A stretch of DNA of 64,000 bases from Macrocybe gigantea (taxonomy: Eukaryota; Basidiomycota; Agaricomycetes; Agaricales; Callistosporiaceae): NCBI GenBank assembly GCA_011319805.1, contig SJRY01000260.1, positions 124,001 through 188,000 on the forward strand. The letters are read 5' to 3'. How positions within the stretch are numbered: position 1 is the first letter of the stretch; each line of letters begins with the position of its first letter. Shown piece by piece: positions 44,689 through 56,139 of this stretch. Below the pieces are notes generated by a model, which searched no databases, had not been told where the DNA came from, and worked only from the letters and a program-made list of their open reading frames with translations. The position numbers and the translations under genes are program-made.

Positions 44689-45204
44689 ACCGACTCAGCA
44701 GTCGTTCCTGCGTTTTATTTACTCTTTCATAGTTCCTTCATTTCCTGCTCTCGCTCATTGTTTCGCTTTCGTACATATAGGGATAAGATACACCTAGTTC
44801 GAGGATAGGCAGTACGCATGAAAAAGTACATAGTTCTTTACAGTACCTAATTACTATTTAACGAGCTAGAGGCTGCCTAAATTATATGGAGGGTAACATT
44901 ACAGGTGCATGGTTACTTATGATGTGAGGGTCTAGAGAAACTGGGATGGTAGCGAGAATTTTCAGAAACGAAAAGTGTTGTCATCTTCAAGAGTTCGGTG
45001 TGGCAGTGCTCCACATAGGAAATGTGGTCGTATATGACGATTTTTTAGTAATGTGAGTCAGTCCTGGATCTCCGACCTTGCAGGTAAGGTGGATGGCCGA
45101 GCGGAAGTAGCCGCTACGCCTTCACGGATGTGTGCTGAGAGGAACGTCGGAACCTGCGGAGAGCCGGACAAGGCTTTGATAAAGGAAAAGCACGTCAGGC
45201 GTTT
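44689..45204. other. convergent intergenic region
   Basis: It lies between the 3' ends of the F-box gene (+) and the DUF262 gene (-), and presumably holds both polyadenylation regions. No coding or repeat signal is seen. Confidence 0.6.
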
Positions 45205-48200
45205 TCATTGACACGCATAAGACAGGAGCTGCTCACCAGTTAATGGAGAAAATGCGACGACAGGATGCGACACGGTGGTGCCGGAGGGTGAGTCCGCTCT
45301 CGTACTTGTCACACTAGCATTGGACGTGATGGCAGCACCAGCAGCATTGGTCTGTGGATTCGCGTCTGGGCTGGCCGTGTCCATCTGGACGACGACCGTC
45401 TTGTCGACCGAAACTGGTTTTGTGTGGTTCTCTCGACGGTCGGCGAAGATGGTCGACTGCTCCGGTGCTCGAGGTGCAGTGGTGCTGACGGATGTTCTTT
45501 CGAGCTCGTGGGTGCGGAGAATCGTGGGCGTCGGCTGAGGCGTCGGCTGTTGCTGAGGCTGGTGAACGTTCGTCGACGACGGGCATGCTCGAGGCACTGT
45601 TGCTGGGCGCTTGTTGACTGGCTGGGATAGGAGTGTAGACTCCGAGAAGTTACAATGCGAATGAAGGTCTGTACTGGAACAGGTCGCGCTTGCGAGCCCA
45701 GAAGCGTCGCTGGAGGCGGAGGGGTGGGATGCAGGGGGTGTGGGCCTCTGACGGGGATCGCGCGTGGCCTGTGTAGATGATGCCAGTCGCTGCATATTCA
45801 TATGCTCCACCTGTGCTTTCGCGACACGGAGAGGGTGCAACCTGCCGCCATGTGAGACGCTACCGGGGACGTCATGTGAAGTTGAAAGCTCAGGTGTACG
45901 TTGCGTAGCCCTTACCCCAGCGGTTGGAACCGAGGCAGGTGGTGAAGCAGACGGCGGAGCCCCCTTTGATGACGAGGCCGTGTCAGCTGTATTTGGACGG
46001 TCGGGCTTGCTTCTAGCACGGAACGACATAGTCGAAATGACCTCGTTCGTCCGTTGCAGTACTGAAGCGGGGCAGTTCGCCGCGTCATATGAACGTTTCC
46101 TATCTGTGTGAACGGGCTTATCATGCGGCAGATTAGGGCTCGGGGCTTGGCTCTTGACCGGTTTCGCCGCGGCCGCAGACGAGGTCGATGACGGTTTTGA
46201 AGATGGGATGGCCATTTGAGAGGAGGGCGTTTTGGACAAATTGCCAGGTTTCCACTTCTTCGTGCCCTTAGATAATCCCGAAGCATTGGCTGGAGTGCGT
46301 TTGACGGTTGTCTTGGCCTTGCTAGGAGAGGCAGTGGATGTCATTTTGAAAGACCTTCTCTTTTTGGGAGGAGCGGACTGATGCTCTGATTCACGAGGGA
46401 AAGATACCACGATGACAGAATTGTCGTCATCGCTGTCGTCTGCACTGCGCTTTCGTTTGTTCCTTTTCTTAGTTTCTTTAGGTTGTTCCGACGCAGAAAG
46501 CGCTCGTTGTGGTTGCTCTATCGCGATAGCCACAGGAACATCACCATTTGCATCAGTTGGGAGCTGCGATTTGTCTAGACTTTTCAACTTAAGGATGAAG
46601 TTCAGCATGTGCCTGAAAACGTTCGTCTTCATCTTGATCTCTTTGTAGTGTTTGCGCACGTCCGCCTTCATCATTTGCACAGCGCCTAGTATCTGTGCAA
46701 ACGACCATTCCGTTCTGTAACGATAGATGATGTATGCGCTCATGACAAAGTCAACTCGCGCGGCCTCGGTGATGCCGCCAAGCTTTTCACCGGCTTTCGT
46801 CGTCTTGATCAGGTGGCGTAGAATAGCAATGCTCTGGATGAACGCCGCTCGCAATCTTGCAGTCACTTCTTTGCGACCGTTGAGAAACTTTTCCACGCGT
46901 GTGTGAGTAGGTTCTTTCGGTGGATCCGATGTTGTCATGAACAAAACCTCTGAGAGCGACCGGAAGTCTTTCTGTCGTACCGGGAGAGATTCTGCAGGGT
47001 TCGCCATAGCATTGGGGTGGAGGATTTCAAGGACAGTCCGCACGAGATCGCCATGTGGGCCAGTGGTAGCGAGTAATCGTTCTGTAGAGTCTGACTCAGA
47101 GGCACAGATGAGCTTAGTGGCATCAACGCCCACCTGTGGGTGATAAAGTGACACCCAATTGGACACGCTATGATGTTATGAGCAAGAAATCAATCTTCTT
47201 TGACCAGATAAGATATCGCACTTGGAATATTTCGCGCTCATCTTGAATGCCGAGACTGTCATATTCAACACATTGAATCTGAGTAGTATCAAATCGATGC
47301 TTCTCAGCTGATGTGAAGAGTTTTCGACCTGTTTTCTTCATCGGATTCGAATACCATGCTTTGCGATATGTTATGCTGCGGGAAGAAGCTTAGCGGACGT
47401 CCAGCTAGCAGAGTTCAAAGACACTGACGAGTCTTTGTCTGTGGATGATTCGTCAGATGATGAAGGAGGGCCTGAACAAGGTTAGGGGTTAACTCACGAC
47501 CAATCTAAGGCCAGATATATCTCAATAAGCAAAATAGTGATGGTCGCGAAGTAAAGCAACACGAACGTTACCAAGAACGAACCTGTAATACTCAAATTAG
47601 ATACAAACTTACAGATACTGACAGGATATTACTCTTTAATGGATGTCAATCTTTGCTTTCCATCTATACAGACGCGTATGTCTTGACCATCTTCGTCGCG
47701 CCTTATACCTATATTCCAGTGAGTGATAAAAGAAGTTCAGGGCACGCAGGACAACATAGATGAAGATCAATGACGAACAGAAGATTATGGGAGGAATGTG
47801 ATAATTGTGCATAAGCGAATCGATGAGATTCTCCTGTTTCGCCGGTTTCCAGACCACACCTGAATGTCAGGAGGCTTAGAAAGGAAAACGAAAGCAGACG
47901 ACAAAGAAGAAACACGCGCCTCGCTGATATTCCGGATTCAGATCAATCAGGCCTTTGTGAAGTTGATCTGGTTGGTAAAAGAAAGGATAAATTTCATCCA
48001 TTTATTTGTAGAGTAAGAGTGTCACCGAAAAGAGCGTAGGCGGCATATGTTGTGTTACGGGGAGGTCGGAGGCGCGGCTCGCTGCGTGGTTTGGCACGTC
48101 CTCGACCTGCAGTTCCCCGCGCTGGTTTGGAAGGGGTTGGCAGGATAACGGGAGGAGCTGGCGGGGGGGGCGATCTTGAAAACAGGTCGTCCTCGTCTTC

Positions 48201-48245
48201 CGTGTCCGATATCTCGGTCAATTCAGAGTAATCCGAAAGCGACAT
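45205..48245 (-). CDS. DUF262 (ParB/Srx-like fold) domain protein with long disordered tail
   Basis: The gene starts at ATG 48245 (MSLSDYSELTEISDTEDEDD) and is assembled from many small exons: 48245-48026; 47967-47920 (ending NPEYQR); 47859-47779 (VVWKPAKQENLIDSLMHNYH); 47708-47633 (RVCIDGKQRLTSI); one or two unresolved exons around 47395-47230 (YRKAWYSNP, FDTTQIQCVEY, DEREIFQ); 47167-47134 (RVQLGVTLSP); and a large last exon 47081-45205. The DGKQR motif and the flanking EYQR and VQLG blocks are the DUF262 signature, shared with the nuclease family that includes GmrS. The last exon continues the fungal DUF262 helical part and then a 400-residue Ser/Thr/Pro/Lys-rich tail with nuclear-type basic clusters (KKRNKRKRSADD, PPKKRRSF). 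A nuclear nucleic-acid role is inferred. The gene is divergent from SMC2, with a 600-bp shared upstream region. Confidence 0.8.
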
Positions 48246-48847
48246 CGCGGAGTGTGCTAGTACTGCGGAGTAGAAAGCTAGTTTTCTTTGCTTTGTGGAA
48301 GGTCTTGGACGTGGAGAACGAGGACAAGGGCGATAGCAATGAAGATGGAAAAAGGAGAGATGAAAGGAAGGGTGGTCAGCTTGGATTTGTTTGTGCAGAG
48401 ATAAAAGCAAAGGAAGTGAATGTGCCTCCACCACAAGATCTCCGCATTTTTTTGTTTGTATCATTCCTTGTGCCTTATCGGCCAAAAGTTCACCCTTCTC
48501 CGCCTCCTCCTCTATGCGGCTGATACTCTATTAGCTCAGGGTTAGCGCCCACAAACCGGATCTCGGGCGCGACATTTTCACTCGCATCTGCAGCCCGGAA
48601 AATTATAAAACAAGGTGTTGAAGGCAAGATGTGGTTTCGGAGAAACTCTTGCGATGAATCTATCAAGTCTTGGTCTCCATGGGGAGGCTAGGGGCGTCTT
48701 TAGGCCTCCAGATCGCCATCGTCCATATAGAGGTGTAGTGACGCCACCACGCGGTGACCGGGGTCTATCAGCGGTGATTGCCGGCTTGTTGATCGCGCCA
48801 CCGACGCGCCGCGACGCGACTTCCAACTCAAACTCTCTCCGCCTGCC
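48246..48847. promoter_or_regulatory. shared upstream region of the divergent DUF262 and SMC2 genes
   Basis: The 602 bp separate the two start codons. The part near SMC2 is GC-rich (cgcgccaccgacgcgccgcg at about 48795). No TATA box stands out. It may act as a bidirectional promoter, judging only from the layout. Confidence 0.45.
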
Positions 48848-51800
48848 ATGCGCATCGAAGAGCTCGTCTTAGAGGGTGCAGTAGTGTTTCTTCTCTCTCT
48901 ATAGTCTCTTTTATTGAATCTGACTTATATAGGGTTTAAATCATACCCCGTCCGCACCCAAATCACCGGCTGGGATCCATCGTTTAATGCCATCACTGGT
49001 CTCAATGGATCCGGGAAATCCAACATTCTCGACGCGATATGCTTCGTTCTAGGTATTACCAACATGGCTCAGGCGTGTAGCTATTCACTCGATTGTCACT
49101 GATGTACGACGACGTTCTGACATTTATACTCCAGATGCGAGCTTCTACGCAACAAGACCTCATCTATAAACGTGGACAAGCCGGCGTTACGAAAGCCAGT
49201 GTTACCATTGTATTCGACAACTCGGATCGCTCTCAGAGCCCCGTAGGAATGGAGGACCATAGACAAATCACAGTAACACGTCAGGTGTGCCGCGAACACC
49301 AATTCATGTTTTGGTTCGTCTCTCATTGAAACACATACGGAAGATTGCCCTGCCAAACGTATCCAAGTATCTGCTCAATGGACACAAATCTACACAAGAT
49401 AATATCCTCAAACTCTTCCAATCTGTCCAACTGAACATCAATAATCCCAACTTTGTCATTATGCAAGGTCGTATAACAAAGGTCATTCCACTACACCTGA
49501 TCATATGCGGTGCAAACGAGCTGACGGACTAAAATAGGTGCTGAACATGCGGCCCCAGGAAATTCTAGGCATGATCGAAGAAGCCGCTGGAACGCGCATG
49601 TTCGAAGAACGCAAGGACAGGGCAAAGAAGACCATGGCCAAGAAAGACAAACGAGTGCAGGAGATTGTCTCTTTGCTCGAGGAAGAGATCACTCCCAAGC
49701 TGGAGAAGCTACGTGCCGAAAAACGTTCGTATATCCAGTATCAAAAGTCGTTGACCGAGTTGGAGAAGATCGGAAGAGTCTTACATGCTCACGAGTGGTA
49801 CGAAGGCACAGAGAGGATACACAAAATGGAGGAGGAGATTGAGAGGAAAAAGCGGGAGATCAAAGCGGTGCAGGAGAGAAAGAAGAAAGCCCATAAGGAG
49901 TGTGAGGCGGCGGAGAAGGACGCGGAGGACGTCACGAAACGGAGGGACGCAGAATTGAGCAAAGGCGGAAAACTGAAGAAATTGGAGGAAGAGGTCGGTG
50001 AACTAGGCAAGACGTTAGTCAAAGTCAAAACGCAAGCCGACATCAAAGAGGGGACGATAAAGGATGAAGAAGCCAACACCAAGGGACTGGAAGGCGAGCT
50101 GCAGGAGGTGCGTCATCGCAGTACTCTTTCTCCGGTTGGCGTCTCTGACCATTTTTTTCAGCTTTCCTCCTCGCTCACTGAAAAAGCGAATCAAGTCGAA
50201 AGCATCAATGGAGCTTATAACGCAGTCAAGGACGAGCACACGACGAACCAGACCAAGCTCACCACCGCGGAAGAACTCCTGCAGAGCCTCCTGACCGGTC
50301 TTTCGTCGTCAGGGGCCAACAACACCGGCGGAGGCTACATGGGTCAGATCGCGGAAGCGCAAAGTCGCATGAAGCAGGCAGAGGCGGAGGAAGAGCAATC
50401 CAAAGTCAAGCTCGCAATGAACGAGAAAGAACTCAAGGTTCTTGACGTGCGGTGGAAGGAGGTCGAGCGCGAGGCGCGCGACGGGAAGAAGAACGTCGAG
50501 TCCCTCCGAGCTGTGGTGGAGCAGTGTCGGAAGAAGCTGGCCAACTGTGGGTGGAATGCGGAGATGGAGGAAGCGAGCGAGGAGAAGCTCAGAGAGGCCA
50601 AGGCCGAAGTTCGAGCGCTTTCTGACGTATGTTCCACCTCGCAGCCGTTGTATCATTTACCTTGACTCTGTTTCGCCTGCAGGAATACGAACGCCTGAAG
50701 CAAAGCCTCGGGCGGCTCAACTTTGAATACGCGGACCCGAGGCCCAACTTTGACAGACGTAAAGTGCACGGCTTCGCTGCCTCGCTCGTCACACTCGAGG
50801 AGAAACACTACAACAAGGCGACCGCGTTGGAAGTCGCCGCCGGCGGTAAACTGTTAATGTCGTCGTCGAGGACGAGCTCGTTGGCAAGGACCTCCTTTCC
50901 AATGGACGACTAAAGAAACGAGTCACCATCATCCCACTCAACAAAATCAACCCATTCAGGCTTGCACCTCAGGTACACGATTCCGACATGGAGCAGGGGC
51001 TCACTGATGGGAACATTTCTCTAGAAATTGCAAGCTGCACAAAGGATCGCGCCGGGAAAGGTCCATCAGGCTCTGTCATTGGTGGGATACCCCGAAGAGG
51101 TCGCGCAAGCCATGGCGTACGTTTTCAGCGACACGCTCATATGCGAAGACGCCGAATCGGCGAAAAAGGTCACCTTCGCGCCCGAAGTGGGTGTGCGGTC
51201 CGTCACGCTGGACGGCGACGTGTACGACCCGTCCGGCACGTTGAGCGGAGGCTCGGCTCCCAGCGGGAGTGGGATCCTGATCAGGGTCCAGGAGCTGATG
51301 GAAGTCGGGAGCCGGCTTACGGTTGCGAGGCAAACGCTGGAGACGCTGGAGCGGGGCCAGGAGCAGAGCCGGAGGGCTCGGGACGAGTGGAGGAGGCTCG
51401 TCCAGGAGCTGGAGATGAAGGAGCATGAGGTGAAGCTGATGGAGCAGCAGGTCGAGGGTAGTAATGCGACAAGGGTATGTTTAAATTTCCATTTGGTTTC
51501 GCTTCAGTCGCAGAGCTTTGCTTTCTAGATCGGTGCGCAAATGGAAGAGATGAAGACAACGATCGACGAATTGAAAACCGCAGTGCAGGCCGCCAAAGGC
51601 AAGCAAAAAGCGGCTCGGGATGAGTGCAAGAAGTTTGAACGGGATATGGCGGAGTTTAAGAATAACAAGGAAGGGAAGATTGAAGAGCTCAAGGTAACAT
51701 ATGGTTTCCGATGCGTCTGTTGCTGGAATAATCTCTCGACGTGGCCTGACTGTGATTTTATGCAGGCAAACATCTCAAAGCAAAAGGCAGCGCTGCAGAA

Positions 51801-53334
51801 ACACGCTGTAGTCCTCAAAACGCAACAGAAGGAGTTGCAGACCGCAAAACTTGAATTTGGTAAGAAAGAGGCTTATTTTTTTCGGCCATGGCATTTGATC
51901 TTTCTTTCAGAGCAAATGGAAAAGGACATTGAAGGCGCAAAGCAGCACATTGAGGAAGCGAGGTCGAACGTCGCGAAGCTTCGGAAGGAACTCGGAAAGC
52001 TGAACGAGCAAGTTGCTGTGCACGAGGTATGTCTTGCTGCGGTCGAGGGAACCCGCGATTTATGTGACATGACGATGCCCAACAGGCTGCATATGCTAAA
52101 GCGGAAAAGAAACTGCAAGACGAGCGAGCGACGCTGAGCCGCTTCGACAATGAGCTCAAGGAGCTAGCGAACGTGATGAAAGAAAAGAAACATGCCGTAT
52201 CGCAGGCTGAGCGCGACGTGATGCAACTTGATCATGGAATCCAATCGTTGATAAAGGAGCGGAGTGCCCAACAGAACTTTGTGATCGGGTTGGAAAAACA
52301 ATACGAGTATATTCAAGAAGACAAAGAGTGCGTTTCTGTCTCGTTTTGTACGATGAGTACGTCATGGAACGAGAAATGTATCTTCAGGCAGTTCGGCCGG
52401 GAAGGAGGGCCCTATGATTTTGCCAACCTGGACGTCGAGCGGATGAAAGAAAAGGCCAAAGAGCTTGAAGAGTCTCAGAAGGGTTTGAAGAAGAAAATCA
52501 ACACCAAGGTCATGAACATGATCGAAAAGTGGTTTTTTTTATTCTCGTCCATTGGATACGGAACTGATGAGTTGGCGCCCTTGATGTAGTGTCGAGAAGC
52601 GGGAGTCTGAACTGAAAAAGAACTTGTCGACTGTGCTGAAAGACAAGGAGAAGATCGAAGCGACTATTGAGGAGCTGGACAGGTACAAGAGAGACGCGTT
52701 GCAGAAGACCTGGGAGAAGGTGGACGGGTGAGTGACCGTCGTAATTCCCATGAATTTCCAGGCTCGAGCATGTTTTTCGTCCATCCCAGCGATTTCGGCG
52801 GCATTTTCGCCGAACTTTTGCCGGGCAACTTTGCAAAGCTGCAGCCGCCTGAGGGTCAGGATCTCATGGACGGTTTGGAAGTCAAAGTACGGCTCGGAAC
52901 CGTGTGGAAACAAAGTTTGACGGAGCTGAGTGGCGGTCAAAGGTGCGTCGGCACAAACTTCCCTTTTTGGGCTGATGTCATTTTTGTACTACGGCAGGTC
53001 ACTCATCGCCTTGTCCTTGATCATGGCGCTTTTGCAGTTCAAACCGGCTCCGATGTACATTCTGGACGAGATCGACGCCGCGCTGGATCTGTCCCACACG
53101 CAGCACATAGGCCAGCTGTTCCGCACCAGGTTCAAAGGATCCCAGTTCATCGTCGTCTCCCTCAAGGAAGGTCTTTTCACGAACGCAAACGTGCTTTTCC
53201 GAGCGAGGTTCCGAGACGGCACTTCCATCGTCGAGAGGACGGCGCAGAGATCAACGTCGTCGCTGTACATCAACGGCGAGAGAGATGGGGATGATGACGA
53301 CCAGAGGAGCAGGCAAAAGAGAGGTGGCGGTTGA
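48848..53334 (+). CDS. smc2: condensin subunit SMC2, with one apparent frameshift
   Basis: Exon 1 (48848-48875) encodes MRIEELVLE, and exon 2 continues [11 protein letters not shown] with Walker [10 protein letters not shown] (about 48990). Then come the Q-loop exon ([25 protein letters not shown], about 49460-49590), the first coiled coil (about 49600-50630), the hinge ([20 protein letters not shown] ... [10 protein letters not shown], about 51060-51270), the second coiled coil in several exons (51280-52730), the signature LTELSGGQR (about 52920), Walker [12 protein letters not shown] (about 53058) and a short C-terminus. This order and length (about 1,200 residues) identify condensin SMC2, which drives mitotic chromosome compaction with SMC4. 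At 50851-50855 the frame is lost: AGGKL must continue [14 protein letters not shown], which is one base out, so a base is missing. Since the gene is essential, an assembly error is likely. Intron 2 (49073-49134) appears to be GC-AG. Confidence 0.92.
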
Positions 53335-56139
53335 GATGTTTCCGGCTGATTTTCCGTCTTGCTCTGCCTGGATCTCTTCTGTTTTGATGTAACTTATGGC
53401 CCAATTGTATTATAAACGCAGCAAGTCTGACTGGCAGGGCAGGGTGGTGGGGAATGTGACCACAAAGCCAAGCACATCGGAGCTACGATGTCTCAGTGGA
53501 AGTACGATGGTGCCTTCGCCGGTCTCTCTATGATGCAATTCTCGCTCTGCAAGTCTTCCAATCTGACTTTTCTCCTTATCTCCGAACATGGACTGAATCA
53601 CGACATGTCTACTCACACATGGACCACTCCGGGACTATTACATCGCAGCATCCGTATAACCACCCACAAGTCCAGATGTCCAATCCTGGGGCCTTCAAAC
53701 GTATCGTCCAGAATCTTCAGTTCAACGGCACTCGAAAGTGATAAGCCGTACTTGTCTATCATAGCGCTTTGGGTGGACTCAGATGCAAAAATGGCGGTGA
53801 AGAGGAGGATGATAGATGTCTGCTGGAATGATAGGTTACTCTAGCATTATTGTGATCGCCATTGCGACGCATGCCATGGCGACATAGGGAGAGAGCCTTT
53901 CGCCTACATCACGCCAGTCAGCACTGAGCAATATGCGAGACTGAATGATGTGTTTCGCACCTATTCGAGCAGACATGAAAAAGAGCCCCAGGAACCTATC
54001 GTTGGGAGTTACAAATACGCATTAAATTCATGTTTAAGACGCAATGGACGTGATTCCACACTCACCCTTGTTTATTCCTATCAACTAGCCGCGGCGCGAC
54101 GGCGCGCACGTATGTACATGTGCAAATGACCAGCAGGATGACAAGAAGTAACGATTGGAAGTTGAACAATGCAGACTAGATTACCAAATTTCAGAATTGA
54201 ATCCTCGGAGGAACCGTGATGGGACATACCATTGTCGTCGTTGGTTGCTGTTGCAGCCTTCAAGTACCAGAAGCTGCCACACTTGCCATCGTATGCAAGA
54301 GGCTGCTGGTAAATAGAGCCAAATAGCGCTTGACATGCCCACTGAACTTGCTTTCCGTTTTTTCTGAAGTTCAAATCATGCTCATATTCCGTTACTTGAC
54401 AGTTCTGCCCAAGATCTATTGCGATCTGACCACGCTCCCGGAAGAACTTGGTTGACTTCCGGTTATTAGATGCTCAACATATGTCGATAATTTCCGTGAG
54501 CTGCTCCTGAATGTCAGATTTAACTTATCGCTGGATAACTCGGGCAGAAGACAACATTCGTATGATTCGCAGTTATGCTTTCATCTGTCGTCAACGCTCT
54601 TCAGGCGTCCATCGCACGGATGACGGGAATTTTGAAGCCCGTCATATCATGAGTATCGCAAGTCCCAGAGTCCCAGACGCATGCATGGTCTGTGAGAAAG
54701 CAAGCTTCCTCAAGAGATGTCGATATCTGCGGCGTTATCGGTGCATTTTATTTGGGCTATCAGGCTATCTTGCTTGACGTGCTTGGGCTGTCTTGATTGG
54801 CAACCGTCCCTCCCACACTCGGATTGAACATCGATGCTTCTCTCACGCGACGTTGGGGGAAGGCCGCGCACATCACGACGCGGACAACAACTTGCGACAT
54901 GTCGCTAGAGTGGTTCCGGCGCGTTGTGCTCCGGCCATCGATTGCATATCCTTGCATACTCCGGGTGAAGGATTTTTTTTTTCATTTCTGTTGCTCGCGG
55001 ATCATCTGACGATGGGGCAACTCGATTTCCGTTCCATCTCCGCTACATGCGATGCGTGCCACGTCGACTCATGCCTTGCGGGCCGTATACGCTACTCGTG
55101 GACTGGTGAGACCCGCCTCATTCGCAGGCTGGGGAGCACCAAAGCCAAAGTAGGACTTACGAATCGCATGGACTCCTTAGCTCCTATGATCCCACCATTG
55201 GCGGAAAGGAAGATTGAGTTCGCTGCTTTAGCTTGGCAACTGATGGAAGGACGCGAGAACACAGTTTTCTTTTGATATCTCATGCTCACAATGCGGTGTA
55301 TATGCGCAGCATTACACCTCTTATCGTCCTCATACTAACACTGGTTGATGGACTGGTATGACATATATAAGAAATGTGAGTTATCTTGATTGAATGGAGA
55401 ACTTTGTCTGACGGCGTGCCGCACAACTCATCAGAGTTTGCAGATTTCCATTGTGTGACCAGATATCCTTCTCTGATCCGTTTGGCGATCACCATGTGCT
55501 ATGCCAGCCTTGGGTTGCTTCTCGTCCATCGGGAATGTTCGTGTTGGTACATCGATGCACAACGTTATCAGTTATACTCTCAAGGTATCGTAGCGTGTCC
55601 CACATGACCTACCGGTCGAATTTGAAGTACACGGTGCCAGGTAGATCTTTGAGTACGTTTTTCTCAATCCGAGATACCGAGATTGCCGAGACATCTTAAC
55701 GCCACCGTCCCGGAGACCAGGGATTCTTGGCGGCATATAATGAAACTTTTCTGTGAGTCTAGTCTTCACAATTCGGAGGAGCTCGCTAATACGAAGCAGG
55801 CTGATTTACTCATTAAGCTCTTAACTCTACATGTGATGGCCTTTGTTTCCGATGGAAAATATGCACGGCGAATGATCCGTGAAGGCCAGTGTGGAAGTCG
55901 TGCGACGACTGAATGGAACGCTAAGAGAGGGAATTGTCTTCTTTGGCCTATCGCGCTTTCTTCCCCTGCGTTGCATACGCTCCCTGGGACCGTTTGATGG
56001 TGCGATCTTGAGGCTGTCTCGCCTATCTGGAGTATATGCTCCGTCCTGCTATCTGTCATGCGACGTGCCGTTTCGCTGATAAGCAGGAATCCTTGGAGCG
56101 TGGAACAAGCCACGCTGGGCACCTAGCTTGCCACACAAT
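53335..56139. other. gene-poor stretch, 2.8 kb, with one possible exon
   Basis: No complete gene can be supported. A minus-strand open stretch (about 54440-54228; GQNCQVTEYEHDLNF, CGSFWYLKAATATNDDN) has two Cys and a GT donor at its end, and could be one exon of a small secreted protein or a relic. Elsewhere there are only short unpatterned ORFs. Confidence 0.4.

Noticed and set aside
45205..47166. 653-codon ORF as a stand-alone intronless gene
   Set aside because: Its first 28 codons are an out-of-frame reading of an exon (RVQLGVTLSP) plus an intron; the DUF262 exons upstream join it after codon 28.
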